A stretch of 64,000 bases of DNA from Bifiguratus adelaidae (taxonomy: Eukaryota; Mucoromycota; Endogonomycetes; Endogonales), in NCBI GenBank assembly GCA_002261195.1, contig MVBO01000003.1:322994-386993 (forward strand), written 5' to 3'. The position numbers were made by a program, and so were the translations under genes. Under the pieces are notes generated by a model that made no database searches, was not told where the DNA came from, and saw only the letters and a list, made by a program, of their open reading frames with translations. Each line of letters opens with the position of its first letter. The stretch's first letter is position 1. Shown here one piece after another: positions 45,759 to 56,638 of the stretch.

Positions 45759-47039
45759 CTATCTAGAGACTGCACCGTTCCAAAGCAAAGCTTCAAATAC
45801 AGCTTTGACTTTTTCTCCGTCTCCAACTCTGTACATGTACTCGGGTGGCGGTAAAGACGAACTCATGGATATAGCCGGATTTCGATATTTCTACTGGACT
45901 CAGCCTATCACGCCAAGATTTTGTCAGAGCACTCACCATTGAGCTTGCGGTTAGTTTGGCTGCGGATAAATGTATTTCTTTGGGATCCATGGTGTCGACG
46001 AGTTGACGTACATTGCTGGCATTCACCCCTAAGATGTTCAGATGAGCCTCGATGGAAACACGGCACAGAGGAAACGACTCACCGGAACCAGGCATAATGA
46101 TAATTCTGTCATCACAATGTTTTCTTAGGGTGACAAGTAGATCCAATCCTTCTACAGCTGTCCGCTTATGTCCGCTGACGAGGTGCATCAACAACATTGC
46201 GCAATCTATCGTTGCAGTCAAGTTACCTTGTTAATATGCGATCCACCCCGAGCTCCATCAGCTGCTCAGCGGCCTGTATTGGATCTCGGACAAGATCAAA
46301 TGCGCGGTGGAATGTCACTGCGTTGCTTTGAGCAATTGTGCCGTGGATAAACATTCGCCTGGTGCTCACCAGACATTGGCCGGGCGACCTCCAGGAGCCT
46401 GCAACGCGTCAATAACCTCATACTTCACCCCTACCCACTCACTCTTTCATACGAGGCACATCAATATCACCTGATGGAGTAAGTGCTCCAATGACCACTC
46501 CGTCTGCGCCCAATTGTTTCGCGACTTTGATATCTTCTTTCATCACGTAAAAGTCCATTTCCGTATACACGAAATCACCTCCTCTTATGCCATGTTTGAA
46601 TGCTACATCCTCCTCAGGCGGCGGCAATCCATAACTTACCGAGGTCTTATCATTACCTAAGCATAATCCTTTAGCGATCATCATAAAGACTTGAGGATTG
46701 TGCGAATACTTGCCATGATTGGGATGGAGAGGGCATGTTTTATGGTTGCAATCATGCCTTTTTCAACGCGGAAGCCCTCAATGATGATTCATTGTTGACC
46801 AAAACCCACCTGCCGATGGAGTTGTACCTCCTTCTAGCAGATTATCACATAACTCCACCCGACTTGCGCCGTTTACCTCTATAAACCGCACCGAGATGAG
46901 GAACACGAGTAGAAAGTGAGTTGTATAGTGAGGCTTACCAGCCACAAGAGCTTGCTCAACAGAGTCTATGCATATCTATATGCGCGTGTAAGCAAAGTGG
47001 ATGGGCGCATCTCTCATGGCTTACCTCAATAAGCGGCAT
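45759..47039 (-). CDS. CUTC: Copper homeostasis protein CutC
   Basis: CutC is a TIM-barrel protein implicated in copper handling; its exact activity is not settled. About nine exons on the minus strand read in order: [137 protein letters not shown] and a last exon KYRNPAISM...PPPEYM. These match CutC block by block at near-standard length. One junction is unresolved: between SIPIM and RGGDF (about 46580-46720) I found no splice choice that restores the expected MIRPRGGD with correct phase. The gene may use an unusual site there or carry a lesion. Divergent from SPT2 (157 bp). Confidence 0.82.
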
Positions 47040-47196
47040 AGCATCACAAACCTTGGTTATTATTCCCTGCTTGGTTGGCTCCGCGCAGTATTATGGGTGT
47101 GCATCACAGGCACAAGAACGTGAACGAAGACTAGGAGCCATTCTACAAGCACTGTTTACACCGTGTGATCCTTACATTAGAGTTGCGGCAAGCAGG

Positions 47197-48874
47197 ATGC
47201 AATTTGACGACATACTTGCGCTTGCAACAAAACACTCTACGGAAGCAGACTTCAACTATGCTCGACAACAGCGAGAGCTGAAAGAGGCCAAAGAGCGCAA
47301 AGAAGCCGAGGCTCTCATCGAGCAGCGTAGACAACGCATGCTTGCTGCGACACAAGCTCCACCTGCGCAGCGTTCTAGTACAATAACTAAGACCAAAGAT
47401 GCGAAAACTGACGACAAAAGCGGTGAGCGTAAAGACGGCAAACAGCACCAGAAGGGATTCAGCCGTATGGCAACGGGAGGCAATGAGCCAAAGAAGGCCA
47501 CAAAGCACAAGCTGAAGGTATGGAAGGCAAAACGTCTTGTTACGGCGATTGTTCCTGAATCGGTCATCCATTTCACTAGGCTTCCGATCTATCCTTCGAG
47601 GCACTTATGGCTAGAGCAAGTACTTCAGATACTGAGATGGTAAAGCCAAAGCCGCGTCCTCAAGTGCAGGAACCACTAAAGTCTGAGATTGCGGACACCA
47701 AACGAAATGACATCGGGGAGTCCAGGAAGGCACCCCACACTCTCGTCAAAGGAGACTTAGAGTCATATCGAAGGAGTGCAAGTCCATCAAACTACATGAC
47801 GGACAGAATTGCTCCTCGACATCGGCTCAACGACGCTGGCTCCATCACCTCAAAATCAACATCAAAATCTCCGTCCCCAATTGTCAAGCAAGCCCGGAGC
47901 AATCTCGTTAAAACCAAACCTCCACCGTCCCCATATACCCAATCTGGACGTAAATCAATAGATGAATCGACGTTATCCTTACGAGAGCGCCTCAAACTGA
48001 AGGCATTTGCGCCACCAGAGAAGCTCAACGTCACCAAGCGAGATCGACGGAGTGTAGAGGAAATTCAAGAGGAGCTGGCGGCGAAGAAGCGCCAGCGCCT
48101 AGCAGAGACATCTGGCATGGTATCATTGGGTCCCACAGAAGAGCCAGTGACGGAAAGACCGCCTGCGAGCAAGCGACAGGTGGGTGAAAAAAGGGTTTCA
48201 GAACAGAAGGTCAGACCCAAGTCGGCTCAAAAGTCCACGTTGTCTGCTTCAGTTCCCGAACATCCCGAATCACGCTTATCCGCGCAAAAGCGTCAGGATG
48301 AAGCTCCTATATCCCGGCCTCGGCCTTTCGAAGGTAGGCAGCCTTCAAATGCAGCCGGTCTTTCGGCTGCGGAAAGAGTGCGACAATCTCGGCTTCGTGA
48401 TCGCGAACGAGAAAGAGCCCGCCGAGAAGGCAGAGCTCCTCGTCCTATACACGCGGAAAGAGGCAGATATGAGGAAGAAGAGGAAGACAGCGATCTGGCG
48501 GACTTTATCGCCGATGATGACGAAGAGGAAGACTTGGAAGGGAATTATTCTTCGGTCATTAGTAAAATGTTCGGCTACAACCGCAACAGGTACGTGGTTC
48601 AGCAACGCAGCCAAGGAGATATCGACTCACTTGGAATCAGGTACAAGGATGAAGCTTTCTCGGACGATGACATGGAGGCGGATGCGAGTCAATTACGACG
48701 TGAAGAGATGCGCAGGTAAGTTTATCTCCCAAAACTAGGCACCTTTTTTCTTACACATTTGACAGTGCCCGGCTCGCGAGAGAGGAAGATAAGAGAGAAG
48801 AAGAGCGGGAGCGATTGGAGGCGGAAAGAGCAAAGCAGAGGAAGCTTGCCAAGCAAAAGGCTAATAAGGATTGA
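47197..48874 (+). CDS. SPT2: SPT2 chromatin protein
   Basis: Spt2 is a histone H3-H4 chaperone-like factor that works with elongating RNA polymerase II. Three exons (47197-47517, 47580-48715, 48766-48874) sum to 521 residues. The N-terminus (MQFDDILALATKHSTEAD) is the conserved family start and is followed by a charged coiled-coil. The middle is low-complexity. The diagnostic C-terminal SPT2 domain reads SSVISKMFGYNRNRY, then FSDDDMEADASQLRREEMRR and SARLAREED, the Met/Asp/Glu block that clasps the H3-H4 tetramer. It ends in a basic helix. All motifs expected in the family are present. Divergent from CUTC. Confidence 0.93.
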
Positions 48875-49004
48875 GGATGAGATAGATTGTGATTTTAGAC
48901 CTCCTGTCAAGGTTATGTATACTACAAATGTATTGATGGTGGCACTGGAGGGCTCATGTGCAGATATAGTACAATAATACAAGATCAACAAGGCGTTGCA
49001 ATGC

Positions 49005-50157
49005 TTATACTTTTCTCTTTCTACTGCAATCCATGCGCATTCGACACAGTTTGAAGAATAGCTCCAGGGTATAGTGCGCATCATTACCTGTAACTGGTGT
49101 TCAAACAACCTGCATACAAATGTTCAACCAGCTTACCAGCATTGTGCAAACACCAGTGATCAAGGTTTACATCATCAAGCGATCTCCCTAAACCCATCGT
49201 CGTGTTCACGCTCTCGACCCGCGCCGCAGTCATTTCTGCGGTGTCGAATTTGTATACTTGACCATCTTCCGGCCAACGCAGATTGCACTTGGTCATGTAT
49301 GCAATGTCATCCTTGAGACTGTGTCCAACCAAGCAAATGTTACCGTCTCGTTTCACCGCCCAATCAATGTCCTTCTGCAGCTCATGTGTGATTTGATCTC
49401 TGCTCGCCCACACCGATGTTCCGAAAAGAAAGACGTTCTTTCTATCTGGAACATAACTCCCATTCTTCAGATGCCTGTACTCGGTCACCAGATAGTGTTG
49501 GTCCTTGTATGCGTTGTATCGCGAATCGAACAAACTCCAACCGACTTCTATGACGCAGCTGTGATCTTTTTCGTATGCTTCCACGTCAAAGGCCAAGAAA
49601 CAATGACGTTTTTGTAGTAGCAGTTCAACGGCAAAGTTGGTTTGTCGCTTATATGAGAGCAAGCGCTCATCTGCCTTGCGAACCTTGTTCACTCTACGCA
49701 GTCGACCTGTCACATTGAACCACGCCTTCTTGCTGTCTATGGTGACAGGCTCCACTCCTCTATACTTGTAGAAATTGATGCGCGGTTGCTTGATGGGCAC
49801 AGGACGATCGTATACCCTCTCTAGCTTCGCTTGCAGTGCAGACCAGACTAATACTGCCGCGTCCTGCTGAATCAAGACATAACTCTTGCCATCTTCTTCG
49901 CTTGTCCCTTAGTTGGGTTGGTCAGATGCAGCTGCAAACTGTGCGCAAAGGACGCCTTGTCACAACGAACCTATATAGAACTTGGTGTTGATGATTCTGC
50001 CTTTTTCGTTGAAGAAGTTGGCTGGTTCGAAGAAGTCGTCAACCAGCTGTGGAATCTCGGGTGGATAGCCCGTTAATGCCCGCTTCCAGTCACTATGCAA
50101 ATGGAGAAAGCGATGAAGCGTTCCATCCTGCGGAAGCGGTGGTAAACCCACGTTCAT
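49005..50157 (-). CDS. Gfd2/YDR514C-like RNase H-fold nuclease
   Basis: Three exons (50157-49971, 49907-49137, 49087-49005) sum to 346 residues. The N-terminal half is specific to the family. The C-terminal half is a DEDD-type exonuclease fold: Asp and Glu in FLAFDVEAYEKDH, the next strand CVIEVGWSLFD, Asp in LVGHSLKDDIAY, and a final Asp in HNAGNDAHYTLELF, created by the last splice. This arrangement matches the fungal Gfd2/YDR514C group; Gfd2 was named for a genetic link to the mRNA-export helicase Dbp5. Substrate is unknown. The start ATG 50157 (MNVGLPPLPQDG) is 173 bp from the divergent FCF1 start. An acidic residue set this complete suggests an active enzyme (inference). Confidence 0.85.
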
Positions 50158-50330
50158 TGCACCACCTAATGGTCAAGCAATGTCAAGAATGCGGAACTAC
50201 AACACAAAGAAAGGCCATTTTGGAGAACAATGGCGATGTTAATGCGTTGATTGAATGCATTTCACGTGACTGAATTTTTCTTTTTCAAGTCCGAGTTGGA
50301 GCCGACTTGCTCTTCCTCAACACTGGCACA

Positions 50331-51188
50331 ATGGTAGGTTTGCGAAGACTTCAGCACACAACCAGACTCATTTATACCCCTTAAAGGGGAAAGCAAAGAA
50401 GACGAGAAAGTTTGCCGAAGTCAAGCGGATGATTAATCCCAAAGATGCGCGATTGTGAGTAGAGGGAAAAAGGTGTCGTGCCATCGCTAACGAGAGCATG
50501 ACGACAGGAAGGAGAACAAAGAAAAACAGCAGAAGAAGGAGGAAGAGAAGGTAAAAGAGGTCGTGCGACACATGTAAGTGACCCTATGCTGCTCTCTAGG
50601 GTAAGACCACGGTAATAACACGCTCTTTCCAGTCCGCAAGTGGCGTCTTCCATGTTCTTTAAATATAACTCAGCATTGGGTCCTCCTTATCACGTTTTGG
50701 TGGATACGAACTTTATCAACTTCTCAATACAAAACAAGCTTGAATTGGTGAAGGCTATGATGGATTGTCTCTACGCTAAATGTAAGTGAAAGATCTCTGT
50801 TTTCCGTCCCCTGGTCAAATGACTCACGTTGTTCGCGCAGCGATACCTTGTATTACGGATTGCGTCATGGCAGAATTGGAAAAGCTTGGTCCTAAATATC
50901 GCATAGCGCTAAGGTATGTGGCGGACTAAGCCAGAGACAACATGCTGATACATTTTCAGGGTGGCGCGAGACCCTCGCTTCGAACGACTACCATGCTCTC
51001 ACAAAGGTACCTATGCTGATGACTGTTTAGTTCAGCGAGTGATGCAACACAAATGTTACATTGTCGCTACCTGCGATAAGGATCTCAAGCGACGGATACG
51101 CAAAGTGCCTGGCATTCCCATCATGTACATCTCACAGCGCAAGTATGTCATTGAGCGGTTACCGGAGCTTGGAGGCAACCAGTACTAG
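50331..51188 (+). CDS. FCF1: FCF1/Utp24 PIN-domain rRNA-processing nuclease
   Basis: Fcf1 is the small-subunit-processome endonuclease that cuts pre-rRNA at early sites. After splicing the product reads [20 protein letters not shown], the near-invariant family start. The PIN-domain acidic residues follow in [32 protein letters not shown] and [11 protein letters not shown], and it ends LPELGGNQY. The length of about 195 residues is normal. The first coding exon holds only the ATG (50331-50333), followed directly by gtaggt; exon 2 starts at 50387 with GGG AAA. All later junctions are GT-AG and in phase. Identity is certain. Confidence 0.95.
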
Positions 51189-51367
51189 CGCTGTAGTTAA
51201 GCATAGATCTTTGTACAATACACAATACATGAGCATCCCCCAATCTATCATTTGGTACTAACGAAGTACGCAAGTCTGTTCGATCCTTCGTCTTACGAAT
51301 AAGGAGTACGGCAGACGACACTCGAGGAACTGACAACTGTGTCAGCATCTTTTCGTCATGCTTAGAC

Positions 51368-52355
51368 TTAAGCGTCCGAATAGTCAACCGTTTTCCGCAA
51401 CAGTTGAGTAGGCGTGATGATCATATCTGGCTTTTTGTCTGTATCTTCACATGGTATTCGGCCAATTTCAATCATTTGAGATGATAATGAGATGGCGACT
51501 GTCAAAAGAGATGAGTAACAGCTTGTCGAGCGATGCTAGCATTAACTTACTCGTCGTTGGCGACGACGCTTTGTTACACTCTGCCCATTCTTGACAGTGC
51601 ATCAAATAGCGATCGTAATAACTGAATTAGTACAATAAGCAAAGCTTTCATGGTCGCGACAATCCAGGTTACCCTTTCCCGTGACCCAATCGATTACCGA
51701 CTTTATCAAATGCGACTCCTGGTCCAATGAAACGTCGGCAATCGTTTCTAAAACGCTGCATATGCCACATAGAACCACATACCTGGCATAATGATAAGAT
51801 CTAGGCCATCTGCGTCCAAAGCTAAGCTCATGCATGATCAATACTTGCGCTGATAAAAACGCGCAAACAATTACCATCCTCTCTCTCCTCATCGTGATTC
51901 GGCTCAGGTATATTCCACTTATTGATTGGAAGCGAGAGGTAATCATCCATGGATCTCAAGCGCACCATTTGCATCATATCGCCTTCCCAACGAGGTACAT
52001 AGCAGCGTTTACCTATGTGACAATGTCAGAAAAAAGTCAAACCGCGACGTGACTTGAAGTACCGGAGCGGAATACGTCCGAGATGATATCGTTAGTAATG
52101 ACCTCGCCGGACATGCTTATATAGACTGACACGGATCGACTGTTCTGATACACCGGTAAAGCTAGGAGCTGCTGCACGACTTTCGAGCCTAGGATTCGTG
52201 AGCTTTCATCAGAATTCCAACGTTCAAAGCACCGATCGCGGGCACACCACCGCCCAATGTCACCTACTCTCTGCTTCTACCGTGTCCGGTGATAGCGCCT
52301 TGAGCACTTGTGACACTTCCCGCCGCAATGCTCTCTTCAGCAGTCGAACTGACAT
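51368..52355 (-). CDS. FAU1: 5-formyltetrahydrofolate cyclo-ligase
   Basis: This enzyme (MTHFS) uses ATP to convert 5-formyl-THF to 5,10-methenyl-THF, returning it to one-carbon metabolism. Seven short exons on the minus strand assemble to about 217 residues; none exceeds about 140 nt, so no long reading frame reveals the gene. Motifs in order: MSVRLLKRALRREV start helix, VSVYISMSGEV, KRCYVPRW, the conserved DGLDLIIMPGVAFD, and NRLGHGKGYYDRYL, the nucleotide- and folate-binding loop made across an intron. The C-terminal IPCEDTDKKPDMIITP follows. The start ATG 52355 gives the usual basic first helix. Every junction I placed is GT-AG and keeps frame. Confidence 0.9.
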
Positions 52356-52389
52356 GCTTCGAGATGACTGCCAAGTTGGGGAATCTCTC

Positions 52390-52536
52390 TTAGATCTCTA
52401 GGCGCTTTAACATCTCAATCGCTGGGGAGCTTTCAGGTCCATGGACAGCATATTTGGGTTTTAAAGGAGATATCCACCTTCCCCACTGCCTTTCAATATC
52501 TTCTGCAGTGTAGGGTCTGCCAAGGATATCCGCCAT
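52390..52536 (-). CDS. 48-codon ORF upstream of the cyclo-ligase, unrecognised
   Basis: An ATG-initiated frame (MADILGRPYTAEDIERQWG...) of 48 codons ends 34 bp before the cyclo-ligase start codon on the same strand. The composition is protein-like (YTAEDIERQWGRWISPL). It could be an upstream ORF in the cyclo-ligase leader, a small independent gene, or chance. Its ATG is only 8 bp from the proposed start of the K+ channel on the other strand, so one of those starts may be wrong. No family recognised. Confidence 0.3.
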   Translation of the reverse strand: MADILGRPYTAEDIERQWGRWISPLKPKYAVHGPESSPAIEMLKRLEI

Positions 52537-52544
52537 CACTCAAC

Positions 52545-55500
52545 ATGAGTCGCTCAAAAAGTCAACCGGTTAAGAGTCGGACTCAGAGCAGCCCTTCACT
52601 GGGACCGTCTGAAGCGTCTAGTCGCCCGGTCCATCCCAGCAACTCCTTTATGCTTTCTTCGGCTCTACCTGAACACTTACGACCTGCGCCTTTGGAAAGA
52701 ATAAACAATCCGACCATAGGATATCTTACAGGAGAGAGAAGACAGGGTATTCGGATAGCGCATGCAGCAACAGTTCCCAATGAGCATCCTTCGCAGAGAG
52801 CAATTGCTCCATGGGATCGTTCATATTGCGTACAGTCTCCAGAGTCCCTTAAAGCAGTTGCCACGAGCTCATCCTCCAGCCCTTTTAATTTGGATCCGAA
52901 AGTTGAAGCCACGGAAATGGAAGAGGAGGATTCTCGAATACTGTTGCCGCCTTTTGGGAGTAATAGCGCACATTTGTCACCCAAAATTGGCTTTAATTCC
53001 AACGAGCCGAAAGGATTGTCACATCAAGAAAGAGCTGATCCAAAAACTATTCCGGACACGGTACTTGACATCGCGCCGCCGAATGATGGAAGTAGTGGTG
53101 GCAGCGAAAGTGACAATGAAAGCGATAGCACGCCATCTAAGGAGCATGATACGCAGGGCACCGATGTACACCAGCAGAGTTCTCACCATCGACCGTTGCA
53201 AGAGCAGGTCAGGCGACATCATCAGCCAACAAATACGCAAAGAGCCCATCATACAGCAAGCGAAACGCCATTCCACAACCCTATGCGTAACTTGACACAT
53301 CGAACACGTCCGCTCGAACATTCCTATCATCATCGCAAATGGAAGAAAAAACCGCACTTGGCTCCGGCTCAGGCGTCAACAGCATGCTACAATGGCGACT
53401 TTGATCCTGACGAGGTGAATTATTGGCGAAGAATCACTCGCAGGAACGACGATGACGATGATACAAGCACGTTGGCCGGAAGTACAAGTGACCACGACAG
53501 CCGTACTAGTGGAAGCGAGAGCGACATATTCACGCAACCTACACGCGGATCAAGTGCTGTTCAAGGCCCATCGGAAGGTCCTTTGCGACGCATTTGGCAA
53601 AGGCGAAGGTCTAGTCAGGAAGCCCAACATGCTCAACAAGCTCAGCAGGGACATTATCCTACGTCACCAGACGGAGCCATCTTGGAATCTGGCACTGCCC
53701 CACCCCAATTGATAGAATGGGCGCGGCAATTAGGTCTTGCGAAGGGTCCACAGGTGAAATCCGACGGAGTAGGCGGCTTGCGCACGACAGAGGAAGGCTT
53801 GAGCGCCCAGGGTGAAGCGGACGAAGAGGTAAGGTGGTGGTTATTACGTGGATAGAGAGCTCATTTTAGAGAGTAGGACTCGAATAAAGTGGTTGAACGT
53901 ACACCAACGAAAGTGGAACTTGACGAAGCAGTCAGCCCACCCGACGCGGAGTCGAAATCAATAGGCGAAAATCTGTCCGAGTATGATCGCGAGATGGATG
54001 CGATGGAGCCTACCGCCAATGGTTATCAACTACGCAAGAGTCATTGTAAACAGCGAAGGCTCACGAGGCGTCGGAAGATTTACCTTTTCTTTGAGAAGCC
54101 TCGCTCCGTTCCAGCGAAGATCTTTGCCGCTGTCTCTATCCTATGCATCCTCATCAGCGTCGCTTTAACGCTTATTCAAAGTTTGCCCTGGTTCGATGCT
54201 ACAACTTGGATCTATTATTATAGTGTATGGTAAGTGACTCGAAACAGCATTTCCTTTTGACTGCGGAAGATAACATTTGTTATTGCTTTGTATCTGCAGG
54301 CTGCCATTGGATTGTGCAGTTACCGCTGTATTTATGATTGACTATGTCTGTCGGCTATACGGTGCTGACAACCGCTGGAAGTTCATAATACGTGAGTGTG
54401 TCCGAGGGAGTAATCCAATTCAAGTTTATTAATCTTTCTCTCAGAGCCTATGAACATCATTGACCTCATCACTATCGTACCCTTCTATATCACGCTTGCT
54501 GTGCCGTGGGAATCACAGGTCGGTCTGCTTCATACGACGAGTCTCAGGCATTCATATCTACATCCCTTCGCAGTACGCTATCCGGGCTATCCGAATTCTT
54601 CGTTTATTTCGTATCTTCAGAATCTTTCAGTTCTCCAAGTATTCTGTCGGTTTACATGTACGTTTTATCAAGCGATGCAATGAGCTATCAAGGGTCCTGA
54701 CTTCCATTGTTACTAGATTACAACACGGGTGTTTCTTCATTCCATTGAACAACTACTCTTGGTGTCTGTCTATCTCCTCATCGTTCTTTTAATTTCAAGC
54801 ACGCTAATGTTTTATGCTGAGCGGGGAGAGTTTAATAACGGTGATTGGCAGTGGTATCGATGGAATCCCAACAGTTCACAATGGGAAGTCAGTCCCTATC
54901 AAAGTATTATCCATAGTTTATACTGGAGTGTCGTGACCGTCACCACTACTGGCTATGGTAAGTGTTGCTGCTGGAGAACATTTAGGATAATTGTGAACTA
55001 AGTCTTTTCCTCCAAGGTGACATTGTGCCCTTCACCGTGGTGGGTCGATTAATTGCCGGGATTACCATGATTTGTGGCATATTGACCATCGCCTTACCCA
55101 CTTCAATCGTGGGCTCTAATTTTACTAATGAATGGCAACTGTGGCGTCGCATCCAGACCCAAAATAAGATCAAAGAAGCGCAGAAGGCAACGCAAGGCAA
55201 TGCTGATATGATTAAGGGTGCGTTACGAAAAATGAGCAAGCGAGACAAAATCAAAGTGCTCGAGGATCAAAATCTGAGCATGTTGGAAGTTGTCGCAGAG
55301 ATGCAGGATCGATTAAGCGAACTCAATCCTCCGAGATATTATCACAAATACAAGATAGAACAAGCTGCTCACACTGAAACCAAAAGGAAGCTCCAGGAGG
55401 TCGAAAATGAACTTGCTAAATTACGGAAAGCACATCAAAATCTGGCCAAATTCAACAGTTTGTTCCGCGGGCATCACAGTAGCCAAGACAACGAGGATAG

Positions 55501-56296
55501 TCTCACACTAACGAAAACAAACGAATCGTCCAACACGACAATGGGTAGCTCCAGATTGAGCAAACTGTTCAGTCGACACACTCATAACACCGACAAGGAC
55601 GAGCCGCAAAGCAAATCGCCATTTCCAACTTTGTCCCGCACCCTCACCGGCGATTCAAAGGATAGTGAAACCAACTTTTCGGAGCGCGTGCGAGAAAAAT
55701 CATCTTCAATAGCCAACACGGTGAAACATGGATGGAAAATTGCCTCCCACAAGGATAATCCTTCTCCACAACGCGCCATGACCGAACCAGTAACGGCAAT
55801 CCCAGACAATGATGACGACTCGTCAGCACCTCTTTTGCAACAAAGTACTATTCACCACGACTCACCATCCTCTTCACTATCAGCCAATCAAGGCCGAACA
55901 TCTTCATTGCCTACTTATGTCGAGGAGCCCCGGTACGATGAAGGTGAACATGATAAGCCCGGCCGTCCTGAGGTTGCCCCTGAACCTTCACATCACTGTC
56001 AGAGCGGAACTGAGCCAACCGACACAATCCCGGGCCAAAGCGCCGCAACGAGGTTTCAAGCATTGTTCTCTGATCCAGCCGATTCAGTTTCCAGTCACGA
56101 AGATCCAGTCGGAACTGGTGTACAACATCCTTTGCGTGATAACATGTTGGCGCCCAATCAGAGTACTACTTCCCTGTCATCGTCATCTCATATTGGCTCT
56201 CGGGTCAGCACACCGGATGGATATGTTGCACCTTACATGATGACGGATATGATTTCACGGGAGCCGGAACGTACGCATCATTACGAGGGTAATTGA
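52545..56296 (+). CDS. Voltage-gated K+ channel (six-segment, Kv type)
   Basis: Seven exons (52545-53828, 53877-54229, 54300-54391, 54445-54518, 54574-54657, 54717-54957, 55017-56296) sum to 1,135 residues. About 430 disordered N-terminal residues precede S1 (KIFAAVSILCILISVAL). S2 carries VFMIDYVCRLYG and S3 is NIIDLITIVPFYITL. S4 has five Arg spaced three apart (YAIRAIRILRLFRIFRIF). S5 is LLLVSVYLLIVLLI, the pore reads SLYWSVVTVTTTGYGDIVP, and S6 contains ICGILTIALPTSIVGSNF with its PxS-type kink. A coiled-coil (KYKIEQAAHTETKRK) and a long disordered tail follow; there is no T1 tetramerisation domain. The filter is TTGYGD rather than the animal TVGYGD. The start codon of the disordered N-terminus is the least certain part. 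Confidence 0.92.
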
Positions 56297-56638
56297 AACG
56301 CAATTGTATGTCCTATTCCATAGTGTAAATCTTGTAGTGTAGTCAATCAAAAGCTTCGCCTGAATAGAGATTTAAATTAACCATTGAAGTGATGGGAAAC
56401 AGTCGAGCCTAGAACCTGTGGCCAAGACAATTCGCACGATGTTTTAACCTTTTCCTACGCTTAAAGAGTCACAATGCTCGCTACCGTATTTTGTGTATTG
56501 ATCCGCGTCACTTTCCATTTGTTTTTTGCGTGGCTACGAGAGCGATTTGTCGCCTTCCACGTAAAACCATTTGCGTGTGAGCAAAATAAAAAATTTGAAA
56601 TTGCTTGTTTTGTGAATCTTATAATTGAGGACTCAACA
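56297..56638. other. Left flank of the Tc1/IS630 element
   Basis: Between the K+ channel stop and the first transposon ATG. It becomes AT-rich from about 56570. A motif AGTCACA at 56467 recurs inverted at 58099-58113 beyond the transposase and may mark weak terminal inverted repeats. An open frame continues upstream of the transposon ATG to 56474 but looks non-coding there. Confidence 0.35.

Noticed and set aside
54519-54545. A 25-29-nt ultrashort intron between S3 and S4 of the K+ channel
   Set aside because: A normal 55-nt intron (54519-54573) ending gcag restores the frame directly into S4.
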